Assembly: GCA_008638375.1 (NCBI GenBank) | Contig: CM018035.1 | Location: 21,558,307 to 21,622,306, forward strand | From: Nyssa sinensis | Lineage: Eukaryota; Streptophyta; Magnoliopsida; Cornales; Nyssaceae | DNA: 64,000 nucleotides | Direction of reading: 5' to 3' | Program-made: the position numbers and the translations under genes | Shown here: piece after piece, positions 37,103 to 48,578 of the stretch | Layout: each line of letters starts with the position of its first letter | How positions within the stretch are numbered: the first letter of the stretch is position 1 | Notes under the pieces: generated by a model | Told to the model about the DNA's origin: nothing | The model's database searches: none | Seen by the model: the letters and a program-made list of their open reading frames with translations, nothing else

Positions 37103-38276
37103 GCCCTAGGATTTAAAAATTTAAATCCCTTAACCTTCAAAACGGTGCCGTCCAACTAATCCTTCTTGGGTTCGGTCGGGTCCCGACCTGACCCGACCCA
37201 AGGTCCGGTCCGCATGTTTTAAAAAGACCCCTCCCATTGCGCGACTTTCCGGTGTCTTCTCCGACCGCTCTCCGTCGCCGGCGAACGAACAGTGAGGTTA
37301 TCCTCACTGTTTCACATAGATTCCTCGTTCGTTTTTAAAGATTTTTACACCAATCGAATCCTTAAACACTAGGCATTACTTTAAGGCTGTTTTAAACTCC
37401 AAAATCCACGGTTTTCAGTGACCCATAACAGTTTTTCCGGCCATAGCCGTTTCTGGTTTTCCGGCCATATAATGGTCATTCCTTGACCATTTCACTCCAT
37501 TCCAAGTGCATTGGAATCTTGGAGTGATGCCCTATACGCTTGCATGCACCAAAAGCAGAGTTAGTTCCCATTTTTCCCAACCTAAATTCAAGGTTCTCTA
37601 ATGGCGGCCATTCATGGTTTGGGCCTGTCAAGGCCTATCCGACCCTCCCAGTTCACTCAGAATACCATTTTATTACTAGAATATGCCATGCATGTAAAGA
37701 TAGGGTTCTAAAACAGTTGGTACAAAAAGGAAATTTAGAGAGAGTTTTACCTTCTTGGCTTCTCTCTCCTCTCTTAGCAGCTTCTTCCTCCCCTCGATTC
37801 AGTTGGTAGTACACCTAGGTACAGCCCAGTTCTGCAAGACCAAGCTCCTTCCCTCTCCAAGGCGCACCTCTATGGAACACTCACACCATGGACACATGCA
37901 AACTTTCTCTCTCTAGTAGCCTTTTCTCTCTCTACCAGTCCACAAGAACACACACACACAAACAGTTCTCAATTCTGAATTCCCCCCCTTCCCACGAGAC
38001 ACACTACATAATATATACACAAGTATACATATGTATATATTATATATTTAATTTGTTGCATGGCTCTCCATTGGTGGAGGTGGGGGTCCAATCAGATTTT
38101 TTTAGTCTCCTTTTTATATATATATATATATATATATATTCATATATATTATATATAACATATATTATATATCACATATGGCTGCATGAAACCTCATTGG
38201 CCCATTTGGAGGTGGAATGGCCTGTTTCATATATATATATACAATTTAGTTGTATATATATGCACAAAAATGCTAA

Positions 38277-38350
38277 TAGCCACTTGGTTAGATTTTTTGG
38301 ATAAAATTTCTCTCCACCCAAGGTCAAGGGTTCAATTCCCCTTGGCCACC
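38277..38350 (+). other. tRNA-like A/B-box module in LTR
   Basis: TAGCCACTTGGTTAGA closely resembles a tRNA A-box region, and CAAGGGTTCAATTCCCCTTGG is a B box within a perfect short stem. It is about 415 bp from the LTR start and antisense to the LTR, as in the 11431 copy. The D-arm to T-arm spacing is plausible, but no anticodon arm or acceptor stem is convincing. Confidence 0.5.
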
Positions 38351-40556
38351 AATTTGGCCATTTTTCTCACCATTTAGGCTAAGGCCCTGTTTGGTTGTCG
38401 CGTAAATTGGTTTTCACTGTTTCCTTCATAACTTTCATTCCGTAACTCCTTTTTCGGCGCGGTTTCTTCCTAGGGTCTCATATTTCAGCTGGCTTCGACG
38501 CCAAGGGTTCCGCGTTGGTTATTATTTCTTTGATATTTTTGAAGTTATCTAATTCAAATTTCGTCAGTGTTAAAACGACATTATTTCACCTAATCGATTT
38601 GTAATTAGGTTCGGGTTTCATACCCTTTACTCCAGACATGTTCAGCTATTTGTCGGTCCATCGCGACCATCCAGAGACAATGATTGATTTCCTTAATCAA
38701 TCTTTAAGCCGGTGCTTATTAATAATTAGCAACTAATTATTATTTACTCTAAGTCGGGGTGTTACAAGAGGAAAGACTAATATAATCGTTTCATCTTATT
38801 TGGGAATGATAAAGGAGAGAAAGGAAATGAAAGCATTTTATATTATTTTACTATTATACGCTTTATTATTATAATCCTTTTATTTTAGCTTTTACAATTT
38901 TAAGGGTAATATTGGTATTATTAAAAATTTATTAAATCCTTGTTTCCTTTCCCTCCATTTTCTTCCACTTTTGGAGGGATAACAAAATTGCTCAAATGAG
39001 GGTTAAGCTCTCCCTCCCTTTCTTTCATAATTTTTAAAACAAACATGATATAAGCTCCCCTTTCTTCTCATTCCCTTCCATTTCTTTCCAATTCATTCTA
39101 TCCAAACATAGTGTTAATATTTCATTTTGGATCAATTTTAGGGCTTGAATCAAACCTAGAAGCTCGATTGAGTTCTGTTATTCATAAACTTGTAACTCAC
39201 TAGTTTGAGCTTATTTCAGGACCATTTTGCATAAAATTTTCACTGTTGTGATCCTCATCACATAAGGCTTCTATAATGTCTTGTAATTTTGTAATATAAG
39301 TTAAGTATACTAAAATATTATTAATATATTATTATGGCGTATAATTGATTTATAATATCAAATATTAGGTTTGAAGTTTTTTTTTTGGAGATTATTAGAA
39401 TTTATTCCCATTAAATGATTATAGGTAAGATAATCATTTTAGCATCTTTGCGGGTCTATGCGAGTGAGATACACGAGAAATACTATAATGAAATTGAAAT
39501 GAATATTATAAATACTAATGAAATTGATAAAAATGAGTGGTGTATAAATAGAATGACCATAATGGCACAATTAAAAGGAATGAAAACCACAAAATGAAGG
39601 GCAAAAAGGTAAATTGGATGAAAGAGGGTATAAAGGAAGATTAGGGTTAGAGAATTCATTATTCTCCAGCACATTCTCTCTCTAACCTCTTATTCACTGT
39701 CTCTAGTTGGCGAATAAGGTTTTTGCCCTCTCTTCCTCTCAATTGCTTCATAGTTTGTCATTATCTAAGGCCAAATCTAAGAAATTGAGGCTAGGGTTTT
39801 TCATCTAGATGTTCTCTACCACGATTCCAAGCTAGGGTAAGGAAGAATCAAGATAAAATCACAAGTTTTCAACTAAGGTTTTCAAGATCTATAAGATTTG
39901 AGGTAGGAGTTTCTAACTTAAAGATGAGATGAGAATGTGAATGTGCATAACGTGTGTTGTATATGTTTCACATGGAATCATATTCATGTATATTAGATTT
40001 TGTGGTGGTAGAAATGATGGAAGCATATCAATAATGTGTTCTTATGTGCAGTTGGTCCTATTTTCTACTTTCTCGTGTTCTTCTTTGTTTTCAAAGCCTT
40101 TTGGATCATTCATTAAAGATTACATGATAATTAGATCTTGATTTCTTGATATATATGAACCCGAGTATATGTTATGTCTACCATATGTTTGCTAAAATAT
40201 GTCTATGTGTTATGTTTCATGTTTGTGATATGTAATCTTGATAAATGGACTATATTGTGAGTGATATGCGATAATACATGTGTACCTTATTTGGGTAGAG
40301 ATTATTGGAGAATAAATCATAAGAGTTGAGATCGAGAATTATAGATGTGTAATTTGAATTGTCATATATAACTTGTCACTACAAGAGCATAAACATCCAC
40401 GTGGCACTACTTAAATTTCTCTTTTTGTTAGATTCCTCTACGGAAGTATTGTTTTAACCCCCTACTAGATGCAGGAAAGGACGTGGAGCCAATGACTTGA
40501 AGGCATTCTTGGACACACCTCATTTTGAATATATTCCAATTGAAGACCAATGGTCC

Positions 40557-40720
40557 TCTAATCTAGCCGCTCCACAATTGCAATTCCTTACAATCTCGGT
40601 GTCTTTCGATCGTTTAACGTTGAATCCTCAAGCTTGCACTCCATAATTCGTCAATGGTGAAATTGACATTAACAAGAGGCTCTTAGATCTAATTTGGATC
40701 TATTGGATGACCTAAATTAA
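40557..40720. repeat. Direct repeat of about 160 bp, copy 1
   Basis: It contains ATCTCGGTGTC, TTAACGTTGAATCCT, CAATGGTGAAATTGACATTA and TCTTAGATCTAATTTGGATC in the same order as 41318-41482, with few differences. The offset is about 760 bp. Confidence 0.8.
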
Positions 40721-41317
40721 TTACAATTCTTATCTATAACGATGATGCCACAACAACAAAATCACTCAGCGTGATTAATCCAACATGTAAGCCCATCCAC
40801 TAATGTAATAGCCAAGAATTATCTAAAAACACAAACCTATCAACAAACACCTAATTGATCATCTAGTTTAATTTGATATTTAATTAACCAATTCAATGCA
40901 AAATTCAACTAAGTGATCAAAATGTCAATTCAATTCAATTCACAATTTCAATTTCTCAATTTAAGTTTTCAATTAATCAAATTAGAGCTCAATTATGACA
41001 ATCATGAAAACTTAATATCAATATTAATATTCTAGCAGAAGCATTCATGAAAAGCAATTAATAAATTGAAAGTGATGAAGTGATTGAGAGATTTTCAAAC
41101 CGATTGATGACGGAGAAACCACCAGAGACAAAAATCCTTTAAGTAAAACTCCGGAGCTGGGTTAATGCTCAAGAAAAACTTCCACTAGGATGAAACTTAA
41201 ATTACAGTGTATCTACGAAAAAGCTTTATACCTCAAGCTCCGTTCTACCAGATTACATCTTTAATTTCCTCTCGAATCCTCAAGCTCCTCATAGCTAGAC
41301 GACGGTCTCAAAATCCT

Positions 41318-41482
41318 CTGATCTAGCTATCCACAATTGCAAATCCTCACAATCTCGGTGTCCACTGATTGCTTAACGTTGAATCCTAAAGCTTGAACTC
41401 CATAATTCATCAATGGTGAAATTGACATTAACAAGAAGCTCTTAGATCTAATTTGGATCCATTGGATGATCTAAATCAATCA
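41318..41482. repeat. Direct repeat of about 160 bp, copy 2
   Basis: Partner of 40557-40720. The two copies could mark a duplication of this 760-bp segment or the ends of a small non-autonomous element. Confidence 0.8.
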
Positions 41483-42512
41483 ATGAATGAGAGTGGAGAA
41501 ATGCATGAATGATAATTTTGATTGATCTCTCATGAAAGTTTTATGATCTTTCAAGAATTTAGCTCTCACAATTGAAATCTCTCTCACTCTATTTTTCACT
41601 ACTCTGAACTGAATTTTTGAGAATTCTCACAATGAACTTGTTCAATCCAAAATGAGTTACAAAACAAATTATAAATCTATTTTTCGTCGAGGGTTCATTC
41701 GAACGAACTATCATTGGTTCAAACGAACAAGGAACAAATATCAAACGAGCAAAATTCTGAGGTTGCTGCTCTTCGTTTGATATAGGCATTTTAAACGAAT
41801 GAAAATGAACTACTATTATTTGTTCAAATGAGCCAAGGCTTGTTTGAACGAGCAATAGAGACTCATTCATTTCTTGTCTTGTAAACAGAATTTTCTCTTA
41901 GGTTCTTAAAGATGCATTTTGAAAAAATTGTTTCACAATCACAAGTCTAACACATACATGATATTATGATGTAAACTATATGTAATGCATGTAATGTGTG
42001 AGTGTGTGAAATCTAAATCAAAACAAAATTCCAATATACTCTTTGTGAACCAAGTCAATCGGTAGTGATGAATGGCAATGTCTATTGGACAATCTTGGAA
42101 TAGAACGACCATTGAGGTACTCACTCCTAAAACTTATGTAATGATTACACACAAAACACATTTTTTCAAGCCGGATTAGCCAATTACAATATTAGACCCC
42201 TTGGTCCTAACAAATAGAAATCATCTTTTGTTATATCTCTCTTATATGTTGTGTTCAAATCTATGTGACTTATTCATAATATTCAAATGCATAAACAAAG
42301 CATGAGAATTGATATAACTCTCTAATCCTAAAATGTAATGACTACATATTAATAGGGGAGATAGATAAATATGCCAAATTGAGAATATCTATTCATTTAT
42401 AGCATGAATTCAAGTTTAAAAATTGATAGGGGGAGTTTATATGCAATATTATTATTCTTTTTCTTTTGTGCTTTTATTTCACTTTTTGCAAAGGACATTG
42501 TTTTGTCATCAT

Positions 42513-42526
42513 AAAAAAGGGGAGAT
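42513..42526 (+). other. Copia polypurine tract
   Basis: AAAAAAGGGGAGAT directly precedes an LTR-like TGTTAGC start and is itself preceded by TTTTGTCATCAT. This is the usual 3' junction of many copia elements and primes plus-strand DNA synthesis. Confidence 0.65.
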
Positions 42527-43965
42527 TGTTAGCTCTAATGATTTTCAATTAAGGGCATTTCAGTAATTCTGATGATAACAAAACATTATCTAAGTAGACT
42601 AATATTTTATCTAAGTGACAATGCAAATAAGCCTTCTAGGTCAAAGAAAAATGTTGACCAAAAAATAACAAAGTTCATCAAGCTAATGGATTCCATTTAA
42701 GAACATGCATCAAGGAAAGAATAAAAAATGAAAGGAATGCTCTTATGATAAATCAAGAAAATGACACACTTAAGCCCAAGGATTCAAGAAAAGTTAAGTA
42801 AAGACTTTTTAATTTCCTTTATTTCGGGTTTTGAGTGATTTAGGATTAGATTAATCATTGGTTGTAAGCTCTTACTATTTAAAATTGTCAACTAAGAACT
42901 AACTTTAAATGATTTTTCAAAACAAAAAAAAAATTGTCATACTTTACGTTTTGAAAGATCGAAAAGGTTTTGATAAAAGTACACTGAGAAAAATAAGCTA
43001 GAAGGCGTTCATTGTCCAAACAGGTCAACCGGTTCATGGAACCAGTCGACTAATTCTTAAGGCTTATTTTTATACTGATCAAACCAGTTGACTAGTTCCA
43101 AGAACCAGTTGACTAGTTCTAGGAACCAGTCAACTAAGTGACCTTTTTCACAAAATAGCTAAAACTCATTCTCCAATATAGTCTATCTCTAAGTAGAATC
43201 GGTTCGACTATTTTTCAATGCTAAAAACCATGTACATTAAAATTAGTTGACTGATCCAAAAAACCAGTCAACTGATTATTCTTGAACATTTGAACCTCAT
43301 ACCCTATAGTCAATTCAGTTGACCTAATCAGCCAATCATTCCTCAATCTAGTCAACTGGTTGATAATTCAATCGACTGAATTTGTCTATTTGGGAATCAC
43401 AAATTCAAATTTTGAACAGACAAAAATGGCAAAACAACTCTTTTTGAAAAGCAACGAACATATTCTTTTAAGGGCTATAAATAGAAGTTCTTTGTGGCAT
43501 TTTATTCCATCTTTTTAGATGTTTTTACACTTCTACATCTCTATTCTTGACTTTAGATCCAAACATTAAAAATCTAGATCTAAAATTTCTACTAATTACA
43601 CTAGATCTATCTATAGAGAGTGGGCATTTTATTGCGTCGAATCTACTCTTAAAGAGAGTGCTTTTTGGTAAACAACATTGTATCATTTCATTGCGATGAG
43701 AATTATGGGTAAGTGCAACATGGTGAGGCAAAAAGCTATATTTTGTTGGTATAAGAGGGATGCGGTATTCGCATTGTAATAGTTTACAATTGTGGAAAAA
43801 TTCAAGTAGGGATGCCAGAGTCGAGGACGTAGGAAGTTGTCCAAACCTCATAAAATGTTGTGTTTGCTCTTTTTTTTTATGTATGCATTTTCAACATTTA
43901 TTTTTAAAAATCAAATTTGCAAAATACCGCATTCACCCCTCCTCTAGGGTAAATATCTAGGAAAG
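42527..43965 (+). repeat. Copia-type LTR (3' LTR of a lost element)
   Basis: It begins TGTTAGCTC after the polypurine tract. It ends near a GCATTCACCCCTCCTCTAGG stretch like those found at the LTR/leader junction of SIRE/Tork-type copia elements. The middle contains many variants of ACCAGTTGACTAGTTC (43020-43380). The upstream internal genes are gone. The right border is approximate. Confidence 0.6.
43020..43390. repeat. Repeats of an ACCAGTTGACTAGTTC motif
   Basis: Two copies of about 22 bp are in direct tandem at 43083-43126, and about six diverged or inverted variants (for example CCAGTCAACTGATTA and CAACTGGTTGA) surround them. The core GTTGAC/GTCAAC can pair with neighbouring copies to form hairpins. 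Confidence 0.7.
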
Positions 43966-44947
43966 TTTCCTTAAGTTTAGTTATATTTTCCAATGTCATG
44001 CAAATGATGCATCAAGTATCTTAAATATAAGAAGGATAAACATATAGATTTGATTAGATAAGATAATCTATTGCACGAACTCGAATTGATAATCACATTT
44101 AGCACTTAGGCAATTTGCAACAAGGTTTGACTAATCATGAATTCAAGACAATTTCATGTATACATGAGGTACACACAATGCACTTTATACGTCATAAGAA
44201 AATAAAGAACATACTATAAGGTTCAAACAATTTTTTTCCTTAGATGTGACCGAAGTATCCTAATGTTACATTATCCCATCATCCCTTGGTGTTTCAAATC
44301 CTAAAGCTCTAATACCGTTCTATCCTAACCCAAATTCTAGAGTTCATATATGAAACATTACATCATGACCCAGATCTTAGAACCCGAGTGTGAACCAATC
44401 ATTTAGGATCAATGACCCATTAATTTATGCAAACTAATTGGTGAGTATTGATTAGTCTTGGTATTAGGTTGATAATAAGTTTTGAAAACACATTAAGATA
44501 GAATGCGGTTATTAAAGGTGTTTTATAAGTGAGAGAGAAAGGTTAAGAAAAAGGGTGTTTAGAAAAATGAGATTAGCAGTCATCCAGATGCATCCTGGTA
44601 GTTGTTCGAATATAGGCTGATGGTAGTCCATCAGGCTTATCGAATGAATTCCAATAGCTGAGGTCTGGCGGCTTAGAGAATCGAATCTCATGGCGGTTGT
44701 CCACTTAGTGTAAGTAGTACTCAGAGGAAGTCCTTATAGCAGACGTCCAATTAATGTGTTTTCGAGCTCAAATTTCCAATTTATGCCATTTCCAGTAGCC
44801 AAAGTCAGACGACTCAAGGGGTAGACATCCGGTTTTTCCCAAGAGTCAAACTCTGTTCGATTTTTTGAACTACCCCATTTTCAACTTCAAACACAATCAT
44901 GGACAATCTAATATACATCAAGATTAAGATCATTTTGACACATGAAA
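43966..44947. other. Unassigned DNA flanking the Tekay element
   Basis: No gene is recognisable. It appears to have been continuous with 56592 onward before the Tekay insertion. Confidence 0.5.
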
Positions 44948-46097
44948 TGTAATACCCCGACCCGAACTGGCACGAGTATCGAGACAAGTCGGGTCGGGTA
45001 ACACTTTATCAGTTATAAAATGACCTATTGATTAAATAAGACCCAACATCGTAATACGTGCAAGTATGCATGCATGCATGCATACATGCACACATGTATG
45101 GATATATATACATATATATATATATATAAAAAGTAACAAAGGAGAAAAATATATATATATATGTGAATATATATATATATATATATGTAATATAAAAATA
45201 AAAAGGCTACCTAACCTAGACTACTAGGAGCATGGTGGAAATCAGAAAATCAGGGGTAGAGGCATGGCTAAGCATGCTTGGTTGAGTGAGAAAGAAGCAA
45301 GGGACCATTCCCAAGTGTACCTCACATGTATAGATATATACACATATACAAACATCTCTCTCTCTCTATACATTCTGGAAGAGTGAAGGAGAAATGAGGA
45401 GCTTCTGAGGAGGAGAAGAGAGGATCAGAAGTGAAGAGGAGAGGCAACCAACACCAAGAAACCAGAAATTTAGGTAAGGGTTCTCACTTCTGTTTCGTAA
45501 ATTTAAAGCATGATTTGTTTAATTCTGAGCTTAGGGTCTTAGAGGACATAGCATGAGGTTTCCAAGGCCACAAAAATCAAAGCAAATGGTTAAGAGAGGA
45601 GGGAGAAACCCTCAGTTGCAGGTCACGGCCTAAAGACTTGAAACTATCATTTCATGTGTATTCTTTCATTTAAATGATCTGAAAATGTTCTATATGATCT
45701 ATAATGAAGGTTTGAGAAAATTTGGAGTGAAACCAGAAGAAGAAAATGCATGAAAATCAAAAAATGGGTTCGGCCGGAAAATGGGCATGGTGGCCGGAAA
45801 ACCGGAAATGGGTCTTGGAAAACAGCCACAACCGAGGTCCCAAGCTAGTTTAAATTAGTTATTAAAACATTAGAAGTCGTTTGGGTTAAAGATCTTGAAG
45901 TTTCAACGTGAAAATGGGGCAAAAATAACGGCTGGCCGTTTTTCCGACGACCGGCGACCGGCTGGATGGTCGGAAGGGATGACCGGAAAGTCGGGGAAGA
46001 AGGGGGGGCTGTCGGGTCGGCGGTTGGGCGGGTCAGTCGCGGATCTGGGTCGGGTCGGGACCCGATCGGATCTGATGGGGCACTTAGTTGCTAGGGC

Positions 46098-46116
46098 TGA
46101 CGTCATCGTGACGTCA
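46098..46116. promoter_or_regulatory. Paired TGACGTCA boxes (bZIP/as-1-like), 5' LTR
   Basis: TGACGTCA at 46098 and 46109 are separated by TCG and flanked by GC on both sides. They sit 1.15 kb into the LTR, just before a series of ACCGGTT boxes. They could bind TGA-class bZIP factors and make the LTR stress- or salicylate-responsive; this is inference from the motif. Confidence 0.6.
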
Positions 46117-46483
46117 GCGTGACCTGTCAACCGGTTTTCTAAGGGTCAGTGAACCGGTTGGTTCACAGTATGTTGGACCGGTTCAATTCTGGAACCCTAA
46201 AACCAATGGGTTTGAACCCTTAGTTATAGAAATTCTGTTTTGACCCCCAAATGCTTTCTAATATTACGGCATAACCCCAACTGTTTTGAAATATTGTACA
46301 GTGGCCCAGATTTCTGAAAAACTGTGCATTTAAACCCCTGAGAAATTAATTAAATAATAAAATAATTATTTTAATTATTTTATTAATGAGTAAAATTACC
46401 ATTTTACCCCTGGTTCACAAACAAGTCAAACGAAGTCCAAACAAGGCAAATGAATAGTCAAAACTTATTATCTCGGACCTTCC

Positions 46484-46902
46484 GGACTCAATAGTGAGGT
46501 CCATTTCACGAGAAGAGACCCCGGGATATAAGACATAAATACTAGAATGACCGAAATACCCCGGTGTCCAAATTAGACAAGTCATATATGAATTCCTACT
46601 ATCTTGGACCTACTGAGTCCAATGGTGAGGTCTACAACGTGAGATGAGGCCCCGAAAATAAAGGCCCGTAAAATGACCAAAATACCCCTGTGTCCAAATA
46701 AGTTAAGTCATATAAGTATTTTAACTATCTCGGACCCACTGAATTCAACGGTGAGGTTGAAATTATGAAAAGAGGTCCCGGGGAGAAAGTGACCGTAACA
46801 TGCCAAAGGACAGTTTTGCCCTTTTCAATTTAGGAACCCGATTTAAGATCGGTAAAAGTCTAAACCGACTTTCTTTGGCATTCCGGACTCGATGGTAGAG
46901 TC
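46484..46902. repeat. GGACTC palindrome series in the Tekay LTR
   Basis: Copies are at about 46484, 46616, 46742 (weak) and 46884. The last has perfect arms, GGACTC and GAGTCC, around 7 bp. The spacing is 126-142 bp. The series is repeated in the 3' LTR. Confidence 0.7.
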
Positions 46903-48444
46903 CAACCTAGTAAATGAGGAACTTATCAAATAAAAACATAAAATTTGATGATTAGCATCATTTGGGTGATGGTAAACTAAGATGTGTTTCATGGATTTTA
47001 GGAACACGAGAGGGCGAGGAAAGCTCAGTTTAAATCCTTTAGCCCAAGGACAGTAACAGGTAAGTAATTCTGACGCCTTAATGTGGGTTATTCCCAGCCA
47101 GTCACCTTCCTGTTCACATGCTGCAATTTTGTACTCTATCATTACCTGCCCAACTTAACTTTCTTGATTTGAGGCCAATCGATCTATGAATATTGTTCAT
47201 GCTTATGCTTCGGATTTGATTTGCTTGCCTATGTCGCTTTGTGATCTTGATTCATTGATACTTGAGCATAATTGTACCGTTATGCACATTGTTCTATGAT
47301 ATGTGATATATATCTTTTTGATGCGTACCTTATTGATCCACACAGTTTTGTCTCGTTGAACGAGGTTTTGATTATTTCACATGATTGTACATCCTGTGTG
47401 GAATTATTGGCTATGATGTTCGGTACGAACTCGGGGGTTGTGCTCAGTCACAACGACCCATCTGTTCTAAGATGCAAACGAGACCCTTGAGGGTCTGATG
47501 TGTCCTTTGGGACTTATGTTAAAGAGAGCTCTTGTGCTTTTCAGTATGCCCGAGGAACTGAGGCAAATCTGATTATGCACGTTTGGGGGTATGCCGGGCC
47601 CTGTTTAGTTGATGCATCTGTTTTGTTAGAACTCGATAATGACATGTTTGATATTGTTGAATGATCATATTTTAACCCTATGAATGATCATATTGTTGCA
47701 AGCACATCCGAATTTGATTGGCTAACGTTTGTTGTGGCAGCAAACCTTCTTGATAGACTGAACCCCATTTTGGGTAATCTGATTATTGTTTCCTGTTTCT
47801 CATTACGGGATATGCCTTTTGGACCCTCGGGTCATTATTGATATGCTTCTTGGTGACTGGCTATGCATGTATGTGCTTATTGTTCATTGGTCATCTGTTG
47901 ACTAATTCTTGGAACTTCTTTCTGATATAACCCTAACACATGTTAAGGCTAGGCAATTACCTACTGGGCTTTGTAGCTCACCCCTCCCCTCTCACATTTT
48001 TCAGGACAGCAAGACGCAGCAGGTCCGTCGAACACTCGGGAGGCTTAGACAGCGTCGGCCACGGGTAGTTCTTTTTGGGCGAGTTTTGTATTAAATTGTA
48101 AACTAAAAAGTCTTAGATTCTCCCATGTCACCACGGTCTTGGAAGTATTTCTTTTGATGGATCTGTATCCGCAATTACTTAACTTTTGTCATGTAAATTA
48201 ACTATGCTGTTAGACAGCCTTAACGGTTTAAAGTATTGTCAAAATTTTTATTCAGTAATTCAGATCCTTTGGTTGGGAACCGGCCCACGGGCCGTAGACC
48301 CGATGACGGACTTACCATTTATTAATTAGTCCGAAGAGTTGCCTCAGGTTGGTCACGTTGTCAGTAAGGAAAGATCTGGCAAGGTGGCCAACTGGCATCA
48401 CGAACCCCTAATCCGCAGAGGGTGGGTTTCGGGTCGTGACAGAG

Positions 48445-48456
48445 TGGTATCAGAGC
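48445..48456 (+). other. Primer binding site, initiator tRNA-Met
   Basis: TGGTATCAGAGC lies three bases after the LTR end and is complementary to the 3' end of plant initiator tRNA-Met, which primes minus-strand synthesis. Confidence 0.95.
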
Positions 48457-48578
48457 ATATGGTTCTAGTGGTCCATGGGAGAATAAGACTAAAGTATTAC
48501 AACTCGCTAAAGTCTAAGGGTCATAGGACTAGAGGTCAATTAGTCGCTCAATTTAGTGGACTATTCTATTTGCAGTGT

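Larger units (their letters stand above)
34011..38766 (-). mobile_element. Solo LTR (4.76 kb), type A, antisense, in the MITE
   Basis: It begins TGTCACATCCTGAACCCCAC and ends GTCGGGGTGTTACA. The 5-bp target duplication AGAGG is perfect (34006-34010 and 38767-38771). It is the reverse-oriented relative of 11431-16306, sharing the 134-bp units, the palindrome series, the GGCCGCCATTAGAG block and the tRNA-like module. No internal genes are present. Short open frames across it, such as those near 35640-36200, carry no domains. Confidence 0.94.
33880..39113. mobile_element. Tourist/Harbinger-like MITE split by a solo LTR
   Basis: The left end CAGTTTGTTTGGATA and the complement of the right end, CACTATGTTTGGATA, match at 13 of 15 bases. 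The flanking trinucleotides are both TTA (33877-33879 and 39114-39116), the duplication typical of PIF/Harbinger elements. Inside the ends are purine-rich tracts (GGAAAGAAAGG) that continue the inverted symmetry. Without the solo LTR the element is about 473 bp with no coding capacity. Assignment to Tourist rests on the TTA duplication and TIR style. Confidence 0.7.
39117..42512. other. Unassigned noncoding DNA
   Basis: No frame here resembles a known protein. It contains a direct repeat (40557-40720 and 41318-41482) and TC-rich stretches near 39670. It may be old LTR or retroelement UTR sequence, but I found no termini. Confidence 0.5.
44948..48441 (+). repeat. Tekay-type 5' LTR
   Basis: 3494 bp, TGTAATACCCCGACCCG ... 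GGGTTTCGGGTCGTGACA. It would drive transcription of the element. It contains AT microsatellites near 45100-45190, GGCCGGAAA boxes, a paired TGACGTCA module, ACCGGTT boxes, an AT-rich block (46345-46388) and GGACTC palindromes, in the same order as in the solo LTRs. Confidence 0.97.

Noticed and set aside
38277..38350. Functional tRNA gene
   Set aside because: A and B boxes are present, but no acceptor stem or anticodon arm could be paired.
45887..46130. 75-codon frames on both strands near the TGACGTCA pair
   Set aside because: GC-rich LTR sequence; the second LTR breaks one of them with a single-base indel, and no domain is present.
46843..47142. 99-codon frame on the minus strand, repeated at 54993-55292
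   Set aside because: It lies in the LTR and is repeated only because the LTR is; no family features.
48339..48578. 80-codon N-terminal extension of gag
   Set aside because: It lies in the LTR end, primer site and leader; the same LTR sequence recurs at 56489 without gag. The ATG at 48579 gives the normal start.
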